Notes: a model not told the origin generated them from the letters alone. A stretch of 64,000 bases of DNA from Takakia lepidozioides (GCA_030704615.1 CM060732.1:74195053-74259052); one strand, 5' to 3'; positions 34,395 through 47,000 are shown, counted from the stretch's first letter. A program made the numbers and translations.

Positions 34395-34639
34395 TGTGAT
34401 GGACTAGTGATAGCCTAGTGGTGGACTAGTGGCTGTACTAGTGGTGGCTAGTGGTTGCCTAGTGGTGCACTAGTGATAGACTAGTGTTTGGTGTGCACAT
34501 GTGTTGTGTGGTTTTGGACAACGATAGAGTTGTGTAGCGATATATATGCGTACGACACGATGAACAATGTGCAATATTTGATGACGTTATGTACACAAAA
34601 CGAACAAATCCTGAAAAACCTTTACATTTGTTTTTAACA
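34395..34639 (+). repeat. Candidate 3' LTR of element 2
   Basis: Starts TGTGATGGACTAG right after a purine tract (ctaggggggcgat) and can be ended at TTTTAACA. The first 100 bases are built from ctagtgg/actagtg words. Borders are tentative because no second LTR is present. Confidence 0.35.
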
Positions 34640-35388
34640 GGAGGAGTTGGTGCATAGAAAACTTTCACTTTATCAATATATGAAGCAAGCTAGTTTGTTT
34701 GTTTTGTTTGTTTTGTCACGTTGAGATGTCCGAACCGGGGGGCCCCAGCCCTGGTGCTTGGTACCGTTGGAAACCCCTCGATAAGGAGGGGTGCACTGGC
34801 TTGGTCTCATGATTTTTGGACCTGCGATGTGGGAGATATGAAATTTCAAGTATTTTTGGTCACTGGAAATTCATGAAAATAGCAAAGTGGGCTTTCCTTA
34901 GGAGCCTTGACGGGAAATATATCAATAAAGAATGGAAATATTACTACTCAATAAATTCATGAAAAAAATAAATGGTTCACGCGCACACACACACTTGAGG
35001 TTGCCAGATTGGTCGCAAGTTTGTCAAGCCGCACTAATTTCCACAATCCCCGTAAGGCTTGGTTTATTAGGAAATTCGAAACTATGAAGTTCTATAGCAA
35101 TTTCCCCATCAGTATTGGCGAATTGTAGGATCCCCAACTTAGTCCAACTGAGTTGCTCTCCTCTCAACAAATGCTCATTGCCCTCAAACAACGACAACTT
35201 TCTAGTTACTGGTTATAATACAAGCCCTTGTTCATTGGTACACTAAACAAGATAAAAACAATGACCTTTTGAAACAGAAAATCCTTAAAATGGCATACAC
35301 CGAAAAGCCGCGTGAGTGAGCACAACACACCAATCAGAGCCTTGAAACGGTGTGACTACATTTTCTCCATTGGCTTGAATTTAACTTT
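34640..35388. other. No gene recognised
   Basis: Mixed sequence with a GC-rich block near 34,730-34,800 (ggggggccccagccc) and AT-rich remainder. Nothing is supportable as coding or RNA. Confidence 0.35.
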
Positions 35389-35570
35389 TTTTTTTTTTTT
35401 AAGAGAACAGGGGACAGTGGCCCTGGAAAAACTTTATTAAAGGATTTGTAAAAGACATATGGAGGAAAAAATAACCTCCGCAGGGCCGTGAAGAACATGT
35501 TGCAAAGGCGCTCTCTCCAAGAGAGCCAATAAAGCTTTAAATGGACTATTATCTTAAAGTGATGATCGTC
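35389..35570 (-). mobile_element. LINE/SINE 3' tail, minus strand
   Basis: A T12 run on the plus strand (a poly-A tail on the minus strand) is followed by aagagaacaggggacagtgg. Reverse-complemented, it shares ccctgttct plus poly-A, and further in gaggttattttttcctc, with the tails at 49.6 and 50.04 kb. This defines one non-LTR retroelement 3' end family. Confidence 0.6.
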
Positions 35571-36129
35571 AAAAACAGTCTCAGCGGCGCCACCTCAGCT
35601 GGTCTCTAACTAGGTATGATGTAGTATTGAAATCTGTCTAAGTCATGAGACGGCAATAGGTCGTCGCCTCCCATCGTAACATCAAGCTTGTAGCGACACC
35701 ACATGGTAGAAAGTTCGCCATGGTTAGCGCTTGCTTGCAGCCGCCAAATGGGCCCCACACGCAATTGCCACTATTCACTCTTCCTAGGCATGCAAGAGCC
35801 ATGTGGGCCGCATGGAATAGCCACCTTCCTTGGGCTTTGGCTCAGTTTATATTTTGAACAAGTTTGGGGTACATATTGGAACGTGAGAAAAGGCCGAGGG
35901 TAACAGACTCTGGCTACTCAGCGCCTTCCTCCCTGGTCGTTTTCAGAGACCACTCTACAATCTCCGGACTGCAAACATAAGCTGGGTTTAGCATCTGTGT
36001 AAGTCTGGACATGTTAGTTGTTCCTCATCGTGTAGAGCCCAATGGAGCCCAAAACAACTTGCATGAATGTTGTTGAAAGCTCACTAGCCCCCCTCCGTAA
36101 AGGACCTTGTCAAAATGTTGATGCTGTCG

Positions 36130-37713
36130 GATTTTCCAGTACAAACCTCTACCTTGGAGCACGGAGCAGAGCTGGCATGAGTTTTGTAAAGATCCTTCAC
36201 GATGGTGGGACAACCGCAATCGCAAGGTGTGGCTTTTTCTTAATGTACTAAGTGAAGAAGTTTGTCCATCCTGCAAATGTGGGCTGTTGGCTCCTGTTAG
36301 TACCATGATTTGGTATTCTTCCTGATGTTTACAATGTTCTTGGGAGAGTCAGCTTGGTCTTAGCAGGCCGTGTTTCAATCTCTGCCCGCTCAGCTGCACC
36401 GTGGTGGTTCTCACAGACCAATCCGACATTACCTGACTACAGACACAAGCAGCACACACAAGAGGTCCTTTTGGGTTGATGGTCGGTCAAATCCTCCGAG
36501 TGTCTCGACACAAGGTCAAGGACAATGTGGTGAGGGCACCTTCTTCTTCAACCTATTTCAGCCTGTTTTACCCTCTCATCACACTCGATACATATTGAAT
36601 TCTGTAAGTTAGCTCGTTGGGTGGATCTGTGGTGGTTTGGAGTGACTTTGACAAGTTACTGCCGATGTGGCAGCAGGAAAGTATCCAAAAACAGATAACA
36701 GAGATGAGGAGAAGCTTTGGAATGAACACTTTCCCAACCCCAGTCAATGGTGGGACAATGGAGACAAAAAGGTGAATGCTTGTTGGACTACAGAGAGAAG
36801 CAGATGCAATTCAGAATTGGAACTACTGTAATAAGTAGGGTTGGGGTGTTTGCTGGAAGAACTTCATGCCGTCAGTGGCTGCTGCTAGCAGCAAGGCTGA
36901 GGATGTATTCATGATTTGTACACAGGCAGGGATAGCTGAAGGACCAGGGTTAGAGGTCCAGATTCATCCAAGAGGGCCGGATTTCAAACACAAGATTACT
37001 TCTGATTCCCTGTGGATGAATAGCTACAAGAAATCTGCTTGGGTAGATGGTCAACTGGAAACAGCAGCGGCAGCAGCACAATTGATAGAACAAGGCACTG
37101 CTAATGAAGGCACCTTCTTCAACACATTTCAGCTTGTTTTTCCCTGTTATCAGAGTTGTCCCTAAATTTTCATGTTGCATTCTGTAAGTTACCTCGTTGG
37201 TGGATCTATGGTGGTTTTGGAGTGATTTTGACATGATACTGCCACTGTGGCAACAGGAAAGTATAGAAGAACAGATAACAGAGATGAGGAGAAGCCCTGG
37301 ATTGAACACGTTTCCTACTGCAGTCAAGGGTGGAACAATCGAGGCAAAAAGGTGAGTACCTGTTGGATGCAGATGCTAGTCAGCATAGGAACTAGTGTGA
37401 TAAGTATGGTTGGGGTGTTTGCTGGAAGAAATCTAGGCTGTCAGAAGCATGGATAGCTGAAGGAGCAGGGATAGAGTGTGGGTCCAGATTCATCCAAGAG
37501 GGCCGGATTTCAAGCTCCAGATTACCTATGATTCCCTGTGGAAGGATAGCTACAAGAAACCTACATGGGTAGATGGTCAAGTAGAAGCGGCAGCAGCAGC
37601 GGCACAATTGATAAAATCAGGCACTGCTAATGAAGGCACCTTCTTCAACACATTTCACCCTGTTTTTCCCTCTTATCAGAATTGGCCCTAAATTTCCCAT
37701 GTTGAATTCTGCA
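36130..37713 (+). pseudogene. Tandem OSB-like PDF-motif exon units (left arm)
   Basis: Three units upstream of the one joined to the PPR gene. Each has a short exon (ending 36,225; 36,677-36,771; 37,257-37,351; the last two exactly 95 bp) coding WWDNR-type sequence, an intron of about 130-190 bp, then an exon coding PDF/PDYxHK sequence. Splicing unit 1 at 36,225/36,417 gives WWDNRNRK then TNPTLPDYRHK, with the spacing known for the PDF motif of organellar single-stranded-DNA-binding (OSB) proteins. Unit 1 has a frameshift after PDYRHK that the right arm shares; units 2 and 3 run into stops (FPCYQSCP-stop, FPSYQNWP-stop). Probably decayed exons of an OSB-type gene. Confidence 0.55.
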
Positions 37714-37783
37714 AGTTAGCTGGTTGAGTGAACCTTTGATAGTTTGGAGTGACTTTGAGATGATACTGCCAATGTGACAACAG

Positions 37784-40700
37784 GAAAGTATCCAGAAACA
37801 GGTACCAGAGACGAGGAGAAGCTGTTGAATGAATACCTTTCTTACCCCAGTCAATGGTGGGACAATCGAGGCAAAAAGGTGAATGCCTGTTGGATTACAG
37901 AGAGTAGCAGATGCAACTGAGCATAGGAACTAGTGTGATTAGCTGAGTTGGGTGTTTCCTAGAACAAATCTAGGCTGTCACTGTCAGCTGCTAGCAGCAA
38001 GGCAAGGATGAATGCATTATTTGTGCAGAGGCATGGATAGCTGAAGGAGCAGGGATAGAGTGTGGGTCCAGATTCATCCAAGAGGGCCAGATTTCAAGCA
38101 CAAGATTACCTATGATTCCCTGTGGATCAATAGCTACAAGAAACCTGCATGGGTAGATGATCAACTAAAGGCAGCAGCTGCAGCGGCACAGGTCATAAAA
38201 TCAGGCACCTCAACCATAACCACAGCTTCTGGAAGAGGATCAAGAGAGGGAGTCCACAATGGCTCTTCTGGCACTTCTGGGCATGTGAAGATGCTTTGTG
38301 AGGGAGGCAGACTGAAAGAGGCTCTACAGACTTTAAACCAAGGAGGCATTTCAGCAGATTCAGATACGTATACCTGTCTCTTGCGTAAGTGCATCAAGAT
38401 GAAAGGCCTGGAAGCTGGAAAGCAGGTGCACACTCACATTATCCAAACTGGATTCACGCCAAATGTTTTTCTACTCAACACCCTTGTCAACATGTATGTT
38501 AAGTGCGGGAGCATCATGGATGCTCACCAAGTGTTCAACAGAATGCCTCAACGATCTTTGATCACGTGGAATATAATGTTGGCAGGATTTACCAAGCATG
38601 GGTGTGGTAGGAATGCTTTGGAGACCTATGAGCAAATGCTGCACGAAGGGGTGAAGCCCAACCACATCACGTTTGTTTGTGTTTGCAATGCGTGTGCAAG
38701 CCTGGGAGCTCTGGAAAAGGGGAAAGAGGTCCATGGTGAGATCATCAAAGCTGGAATTGTACCAGATGTCATTCTGAACACTGCCCTGGTGGACATGTAT
38801 GCAAAATGTGGGTGCATCGAGGATGCGAAGGGAGTATTTGACAGTATGGCTGAACGAGATGTGGTGTCGTGGAGTGCGATGATTGCAGGATATGCACAGC
38901 AGGGGCGTGGGATGGAGGCTTTGGAGACCTATGAGCAAATGATGTGGGAAGGGTTGAAGCCCAACAACATAACGTTTGGTTGCATTTGCAATGCGTGTGC
39001 AAGCTTGGCAGCCCTGGAAAAGGGCAAAGAGGTCCATGGTGACATCGTCAAATCTGGAATTGTACCCGATGTCATTCTGAACACTGCCCTGGTGGACATG
39101 TATGCCAAATGTGGGTGCATCGAGGATGCAAAGGGAGTGTTCGACAGTATGGCTGAACGAGATGTGGTGTCGTGGAGTGCAATGATTGCAGGATATGCAC
39201 AGCAAGGGCGCGGGATGGAGGCTTTGGAGACCTATGAGCAAATGATGTGCGAGGGGGTGAAGCCCAACCACATCACGTTTGCTTGCCTTTGCAATGCGTG
39301 TGCAAGCCTGGCAGCCCTGGAAAAGAGCAAAGAGGTCCATGGCAACATCATCAAATCTGGAATTGTACCCGATGTCATGCTGAACACTGCCTTGGTGGAC
39401 ATGTATGCCAAATGTGGGTGCATTAAGGATGCAACGAGAGTTTTCGACAGTATGGCTGAACGAGATGTGGTGTCGTGGAGTGCGATGATTGCAGGATATG
39501 CACAGCATGGGTGCGGGATGGAGGCTTTGGAGACCTACGAGCAAATGATGTGCGAAGGGGTGAAGCCTAACCACATCACGTTTGTGTGCGTTTGCAATGC
39601 TTGTGCAAGCCTGGCAGCCCTGGAAAAGGGCAAAGAGGTGCATGGTTGCATCATTAAAGCTGGAATTGTACCAGATGTGATTCTGAACAATACCCTCGTG
39701 GACATGTATGCCAAATGTGGGAGCATTGAGGATGCGGAGGGAGTATTTGACAATATGGCTGAACGAGATGTGGTGTCGTGGAATGCGATGATTGCTGGAT
39801 ATGCACAGCAAGGCCGCGGGATGGAGGCTTTGGATACCTATGAGCAAATGATGTGCGAAGGGGTGAAGCCCAACCACATCACGTTTGTGTGCGTTTGCAA
39901 TGCTTGTGCAAGCCTGGCAGCCCTGGAAAAGGGCAAAGAGGTGCATGGTTGCATCGCTAAAGCTGGAATTGTACCAGATGTGATTCTGAACAATACCCTC
40001 GTGGACATGTATGCCAAATGTGGGAGCATTGAGGATGCAGAGGGAGTATTTGACAATATGGCTGAACGAGATGTGGTGTCATGGAACGCCATGATCGCAG
40101 GATATGCCCAGCATGGTTGTCATAGGGAGGTCCAGCAACTATTTGAAGGAATGCAAATGAATGGCATGAAGCCGGACAGTATCACCTTTATATGTGTTCT
40201 CTCTGCATGCAGCCACACTGGCTTACTGAATGAAGGAAGATGGTACTTTGATTCCCTGAGTCAAGATCATGGTGTCACTCCGACAGTAAAGCACTTCGGC
40301 TGCATGGTGGACCTTCTTGGACGTGCGGGACAACTGGATGAGGCAGTGGACCTGATTAATAAAATGCCAATCAATCCAGGTGTTGTGGTGTGGAAGGCCT
40401 TGCTTGGTGCCTGCAGAATCCATGGCAATGTGGAGATGGCTGAACGTGCGGCAACATCTATCCTCAAGTGGGATGAACAGGATGCCGCGACTTATGTGTT
40501 GCTATCAAACATCTATGCTGCAGCTGGCAGGTGGGATGATACTGCAAAGGTGAGAAGAATGATGAAGGTCAGAGGGGTTAGAAAGGAGCCAGGTCGCTGC
40601 TGCATTGAGGTTGGCAACAGGGTGCACACCTTCGTTGTAGATGACAGATTGCATCCCAGAATTAAGGAAATCCATGCTGAGCTAAGAAGACTGTCTGGGC

Positions 40701-40996
40701 AGATGAAGGAGGCGGGGTATGTGCCTGACACGCGCTTTGTATTGCATGATGTGGGGGAGGAGGAAAAGGAATCTTCTCTTTGCCACCACAGTGAGAAGCT
40801 TGCCATTGGTTTTGGGCTGATCAGCACGAGCCCTAGGACGCCTCTCCGTCTCATCAAGAATCTTCGAGTGTGTGGTGACTGCCACACCTCCACCAAATTC
40901 ATCTCAAAGATTGTTGGCCGAGCAATTGTTGTACGGGACGCTAACCGCTTTCACGACTTTGAAGATGGGATTTGTTCTTGTGGGGATTACTGGTGA
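37784..40996 (+). CDS. PPR-DYW protein with N-terminal OSB-type PDF motif (copy 1)
   Basis: Proposed exons 37,784-37,878 and 38,072-40,996. Joined, they give WWDNRGKK then IHPRGPDFKHK, a complete PDF motif, then TYDSLWINSYKKPAWVDDQL. A low-complexity Ala/Ser/Gly linker follows, then a PLS-type PPR tract with five near-identical 101-residue modules (VDMYAKCG, ERDVVSW, ETYEQM, NACASLAALEKGKEVHG). E/E+ motifs follow (PGRCCIEVGNRVHTF), then a DYW domain with the deaminase zinc-site residues HSEKLA and CGDCH, ending CSCGDYW. No frame damage occurs in the 2.9-kb exon. Such proteins bind organellar RNA and the DYW domain performs C-to-U editing. There is no ATG before the PPR tract except at HVKM, so upstream exons must supply the start; the transit peptide is not identified. 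Confidence 0.8.
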
Positions 40997-41852
40997 AAGG
41001 ATGTTTTCTTGGAAAGATGCGAGTGTCTTGCTTCAGTCATTGATCTGTGTAGCTACTCAGATCATCCACCATTTCCTGAGAGTATTGACCATGATGTACT
41101 GTTGAGTGCATTTCTGTACTGTTGAGTCATAGAGGATTGGTCATAGACGCCTGTTCGGTCATAGGCCAACTTACCCTAGTGTTTTGGATGGAAGGCTAGT
41201 GATGAATTGAGAATCCCCAGAGTTCTCGACGTTGATGTTATAAGGTAAAAGTTCTACTCTTCCCACCACGAGAACTAAACAGGGCCACTCACCCCGTCAG
41301 TCGAATGCGACCGCATCATGCCACTGCAGCGGAAGAGAAAACGACATGGGTCGCCACACCCGACTTTCACTTAACACATGCTTCATCCCCTAGGTGACTC
41401 CCTGTTCATTTGTGCATGATTGTGCAAGATACCATCCCGTGTAGGCCAGGCATCCAAGCACCTGCACTTTGCCATCCCTCACTGAGGTCCAACGGTGTTA
41501 ATCTGACCGACTCTTCCCTAGATTTCACTGCAGGCAGTCCTCACGACTCTGTATTCTACCAATCTCTGTCGACAGTGACGATTCACAGTTCGCCGATGCC
41601 GTTTAGATGCTCGTGCTCATTACACCTTAGTGGTTGATTTCAATCATGTTCTAAACCAGTCTGTCATGCACTCTCAAGGCCGTCATTTCTGAGCTATTTC
41701 TACATGTTCAGTACTCTGAGATCCGTCTGAACCTTGCTCACAACTTAGAGCGGTCACTCTATGCAATGACTATGCAAAGACAGGTGACACATTAGTGTAC
41801 AAGTCTAATGTTTCCACTTCTCTCATTGCTTCATAATACATGACGTTCATAC
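40997..41852. other. 3' flank of PPR copy 1
   Basis: Mirrored by 43,240-44,085 in the other arm, so it was part of the duplicated segment. No separate gene recognised. Confidence 0.5.
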
Positions 41853-42329
41853 CAGTGTTGGTCTGGTATGGGTATCAGACCCAAGTATCAACGCTGGTAT
41901 CAGCCCTGGTATCGGGGACCAGACCAGCCTGGTCTTAAGTTCTAAATACCAGGTCATATACCAGACCAGGCTGGTATCCATTTTCTCATACCAGCCACAA
42001 TAACAGGGGAAAAAAAAGAAAAGAAAAGAAAAGCCCTGTCTTCCTCATTTACTTTGGTATGTGTACTATACTGATTTATATGTACTTATTTGTTTATTGT
42101 ATTTGTTTTCACTTGACATTTGATAAACTTGTAAGTCAAGATGGCTTTGGAATGATACAAGAATTGATATCTCATATCAGCTGGTATTGTGGCCATGATA
42201 CTCATACTCATATCAGTATCTAGAAAAAAATACATCCACCAATGATATAGACCAGGTATGAAAGTTTTGTGATGGGTCGGTACTAGGACCAGTTTGGTGT
42301 GTCTTAAACCTGATACCAGACCAACACTG
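41853..42329. mobile_element. hAT-type MITE, 477 bp
   Basis: Ends are inverted: cagtgttggtctggtat at the left and the reverse complement (atac cagaccaacactg) at the right. Direct flanks gttcatac (41,845-41,852) and gttcgtac (42,330-42,337) are 8-bp target duplications with one mismatch. The other arm of the inverted duplication has the empty site, gttcatac followed directly by aacccatg on its minus strand. CAGTG termini and 8-bp duplications are typical of hAT. Confidence 0.88.
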
Positions 42330-42412
42330 GTTCGTACAACCCATGATCAGATTCAGTCGGTGGCTAACTGACCACTCTTACTAATTCTCTCACACAATCC
42401 ATGGTATTTACC

Positions 42413-42640
42413 AGTGTTGGGCGGGTATTACTTTTTCTAATACCAGCCGGGTCCGGGTATTGAAAAGAAATTAATTTGCAATGTTCCATAGTATTGAAAG
42501 ATTCCCTTGATTTTAATACCCGCCGGTTCTCTGATTTTCGATTTGTGGACGGGTATCAATAGGATGGGTATTTCAATCTAATACCAGCCGGTTATTAACC
42601 CGGGTAGAAATAATAAAAATAAAAATAACTCTCTGACACT
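42413..42640. mobile_element. Second hAT-like MITE, truncated
   Basis: Begins cagtgttgggcgggtatta directly after ggtatttac, a site that is continuous in the other arm. Internal text is rich in taccagccgg/ccgggtat repeats. No right-hand inverted terminus is visible, and homology between the arms stops here. Confidence 0.5.
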
Positions 42641-42915
42641 CTTCGACCCACATGTAAATGTCAAGGGAGGTCTCCTGTGACATTAACCTACCGTGAGATT
42701 AACTTATCTGTTTCTCCCTATTAATATTTTGTTTTTCAATATTATTGGAAGTTATACATATGCCCAAGTTGTTTTGATAAAAATCTGTCTTAATAAAATT
42801 TATTGATATATTGTTCTGTTACTTTCCAATACTACCTCTCTATCATTTTCACTGCTGCTGATCAATTGCTGCTTCATCTTGCAACCACCACCAAACTCTG
42901 CTATGTGCTTGGCAG

Positions 42916-43038
42916 GGCGTAAGAAGGAATGGGAATTGTTCCAATGTGAGAGAGAGATGAAGCAAATTGTAAAAAGCTGTGAAGAATTGGATGCCATCCT
43001 TGGGGCCAGTATATATCCAAAGGAAGTCTCTGAGATTT
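42916..43038 (+). other. Possible orphan exon between the arms
   Basis: A 123-bp open segment (41 codons) is bounded by ttggcag on the left and gtaagtatc, a strong donor, on the right. It reads RKKEWELFQCEREMKQI and later YPKEVSEIC. It lies in the about 780-bp spacer between the arms. No family is recognised; splice-site quality is the only support. Confidence 0.3.
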
Positions 43039-44085
43039 GTAAGTATCTCAGTCCGAATATCACAAAACATTTTGGTCTAATATGGGCACTTGGTTGTATG
43101 TGGTAGTCAAGGGTCTTCTAAAACTAATAATTGTATTTGGTCATATTGTTTCATTAAACAAGAGAACACAATGGGGAGATGTAGAGTAGTAAATACCGTG
43201 GATTGTGTGAGAGAATTTGTAAGCCGATTGGTCAGTTAGCCACTGAGTGAATCTGATCATGGGTTGTATGAACGTCATGTAATATGAGGCAATGAGAGAA
43301 GTGGACAAATTCGATTTGTACACTGATTTGTCACCTGTCTTTGCATAGTCATTGCATAGCGTGAACGCTGTAAGTTGTGAGCAAGGTTCAGACAGATCTC
43401 AGAGTACTGAACATGTAGAAATAGCTCAGAAATGACCGCCTTGAGAGGGCATGACACACTGGTTTAGAACATGATTGAAATCAACCACCAAGGTGTATTG
43501 AGCACGAGCATCTAGACGGCAACGGCGAACTGTGAATCATCACTGTCGACAGAGATTGGTAAATACAGAGTTGTGAGGACTGCCTGCAGTGAAATCTAGG
43601 GAAGCGTCGGTCAGATGAACACCGTTGACCATGGTGTAGCTCAGTGAGGGATGGCAAAGTGCAGGTGCTTGGACTACACGGGATGGTATCTTGCGCAATC
43701 ATGCACAAATGAACAGGGAGTCACTTAGGGGTCATTTTCTCTTACGCTGCAGCGGCATGATGCGGTCGCATTAGACTGACGGGGTGAGTGGCCCTGTTTA
43801 GTTCTCGTGGTGGGAAGAGTAGAACCCCCCAATTTTACCTTACAAGATCAACGTCGAGAACACTGGGGATTCTCAATTCATCACTAGCCTTCCATCCAAA
43901 ACACTAGGATAAGTTGGCCTATGACCGACAGGCGTCTATGACCAATCCTCTATGACTCAACAGTACAGAAATGCACTCAACAGTACATCATGGTCAATAC
44001 TCTCAGGAAATGGTGGATGATCTGAGTAGCTACACAGATCAATGAATGAAGCAAGACACTCGCATCTTTCCAAGAAAACATCCTT

Positions 44086-47000
44086 TCACCAGTAATCCCC
44101 ACAAGAACAAATCCCATCTTCAAAGTGGTGAAAGCGGTTAGCGTCCCGTACAACAATTGCTCGGCCAACAATCTTTGAGATGAATTTGGTGGAGGTGTGG
44201 CAGTCACCACACACTCGAAGATTCTTGATGAGACGGAGAGGCGTCCTAGGGGTTGTGCTGATCAGGCCCAAACCAATGGCAAGCTTCTCGCTGTGGTGGC
44301 AAAGAGAAAATTCCTTTTCCTCCTCCCCAACATCATGCAATACAAAGCGCGTGTCAGGCACGTACCCCGCCTCCTTCATCTGCCCAGACAATCTTCTCAG
44401 CTCAGCATGGATTTCCTTAATTCTGGGATGCAATCTGTCATCTACAACGAAGGTGTGCACCCTGTTGCCAACCTCAATGCAGCAGCGACCTGGCTCCTTT
44501 CTAACCCCTCTGACCTTCATCATTCTTCTCACCTTTGCAGTATCATCCCACCTGCCAGCTGCAGCATAGATGTTTGATAGCAACACATAAGTTGCGGCAT
44601 CCTGTTCATCCCACTTGAGGATAGATGTTGCCGCACATTCAGCCATCTCCACATTGCCATGGATTCTGCAGGCACCAAGCAAGGCCTTCCACACCAAAAC
44701 ATCTGGTTTGATTGGCATTTTATTAATCAGGTCCACTGCCTCATCCAGTTGTCCCGCACGTCCAAGAAGGTCCACCATGCAGCCGAAGTGCTTTACTGTC
44801 GGAGTGACACCATGATCTTGAGTCAGGGAATCAAAGTAGCGTCTTCCTTCATTCAGTAGGCCACTGTGGCTGCATGCAGAGAGAACACATATAAAGGTGA
44901 TACTGTCCGGCTTCAAGCCGTTCATTTGCATTCCTTCATATAGTTGCTGGACCTCCCTATGACAACCATGCTGGGCATATCCTGCGATCATCGCGTTCCA
45001 CGACACCACATCTCGTTCAGCCATAGTGTTGAAAACTCCCTTCGCATCCTTAATGCACCCACATTTGGCATACATGTCCACCAGTGCAGTGTTCAGAATG
45101 ACATCGGGTACAACTCCACTTTTGACAATGTCCCCATGGACCTCTTTGCTCTTTTCCAGGGCTGCCAGGCTTGCACATGCATTGCAAATGCATACAAACG
45201 TGATGTGGTCGGGCTTCACCCCTTGCCCCATCATTTGATCATAGGTCTCCAAAGCTTCCATCCCGCGTCCCTGCTGTGCATATCCTGCAAGCATCGCGTT
45301 CCACGACACCAAATCTCGTTCAGCCATATTGTTGAATACTCCCTCCGCATCCTCAATGCTCCCACATTTCGCATACATGTCCACCAGGGCAGTGTTCAGA
45401 ATCACATCTGGTACAATTCCAGCTTTAGTGATGCAACCATGCACCTCTTTGCCCTTTTCCAGGGCTGCCAGGCTTGCACACGCATTGCAAATGCAAACAA
45501 ACGTGATGTGGTTGGGCTTCACCCCTTCCCCCATCATTTGCTCATAGGTCTCCAAAGCCTCCAACCCGCGCCCCTGCTGTGCATACCCTGCAAGCATCGC
45601 GTTCCACGACACCACATCTCGTTCAGCCATAGTGTTGAAGACTCCGTTCGCATCCTGAATGCACCCACATTTGGCATACATGTCCACCAGGGCAGTGTTC
45701 AGAATGACATCGGGTACAATTCCAGATTTGACGATGTCACCATGGATCTCTTTGCCCTTTTCCAGGGCTGCCAGGCTCGCACATGCATTGCAAACGCATA
45801 CAAATGTGATATGGTCGGGCTTCACCCCTTCCCCCATCATTTGATCATAGGTCTCCAAAGCCTCCATCCCACGTCCCTGCTGTGCATATCCTGCAAGCAT
45901 CGCATTCCACGACACCACATTTCGTTCAGCCATACTGTCGAAAACTCCCTTCGCATCCTTGATGCACCCACATTTGGCATACATGTCCACCAGGGCAGTG
46001 TTCAGAATGACATCGGGTACAATTCCAGATTTGATGATGTCGCCATGGACCTCTTTGCTCTTTTCCAGGGCTGCCAGGTTTGCACACGCATTGCAAATGC
46101 AAACAAACGTTATGTGGTTGGGCTTCAACCCTTCGCACATCATTTGCTCATAGGTCTCCAAAGCCTCCATCCCGAGCCCTTGCTGTGCATATCCTGCAAT
46201 CATCGCACTCCACGACACCACATCTCGTTCAGCCATACTGTTGAACACTCCCTTTGCATCCTTGATGCACCCACATTTGGCATACATGTCCACCAGGGCA
46301 GTGTTCAGAATGACATCGGGTACAATTCCAGATTTGATGATGTCACCATGGACCTCTTTGCCCTTTTCCATGGCTGCCAGGCTTGCACACGCATGGCAAA
46401 TGCAAACAAACGTTATGTGGTTGGGCTTCACCCCTTCGCACATCATTTGCTCATAGGTCTCCAGAGCCTCCATCCCACGCCCCTGCTGTGCATATCCTGC
46501 AATCATCGCACTCCACGACACCACATCTCGTTCAGCCATACTGTCGAACACTCCCTTCGCATCCTCGATGCACCCACATTTTGCATACATGTCCACCAGG
46601 GCAGTGTTCAGAATGACATCTGGTACAATTCCAGCTTTGATGATCTCACCATGGACCTCTTTCCCCTTTTCCAGAGCTCCCAGGCTTGCACACGCATTGC
46701 AAACACAAACAAACGTGATGTGGTTGGGCTTCACCCCTTCGTGCAGCATTTGCTCATAGGTCTCCAAAGCATTCCTACCACACCCATGCTTGGTAAATCC
46801 TGCCAACATTATATTCCATGTGATCAAGGATCGTTGAGGCATTCTGTTGAACACTTGGTGAGCATCCATGATGCTCCCGCACTTAACATACATGTTGACA
46901 AGGGTGTTGAGTAGAAAAACATTTGGGGTGAATCCACTTTGGATAATGTGAGTGTGCACCTGCTTGCCAGCTTCCAGGCCTTTCATTTTGATGCACTTAT

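Larger units (their letters stand above)
30180..34639 (+). mobile_element. Ty3/gypsy-like element 2 with terminal PHD finger
   Basis: Gag-like, RT, RNase H and integrase segments in order, all damaged. The interval 29,838-30,180 is its likely 5' untranslated region or older sequence; no primer-binding site was recognised. It belongs to a different lineage from element 1, as the integrase and RT peptides differ widely. Confidence 0.75.
35612..42412 (+). repeat. Left arm of a large inverted duplication
   Basis: Matches the reverse complement of 43,189-50,561 over flanking DNA, PDF-motif exons, the PPR gene and its 3' flank. Differences include one fewer 303-bp PPR module and one more PDF-motif unit here, plus a MITE (41,853-42,329) absent from the other arm. 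Identity was not computed but is visibly high. Confidence 0.85.

Noticed and set aside
38060-38072. Translation start at the GTG of 38,060 for PPR copy 1
   Set aside because: GTG starts are not expected in plant nuclear genes, and the acceptor ggtccag just downstream gives a perfect PDF-motif join; the apparent start is an open frame running into the intron.
38471-39946. Long antisense open frame (491 codons) across the PPR modules, and the 656-codon equivalent at 44,944-46,914
   Set aside because: The 303-bp module is a multiple of three, so an antisense frame open in one module stays open in all. The peptide is a shadow with the same periodicity and no family features.
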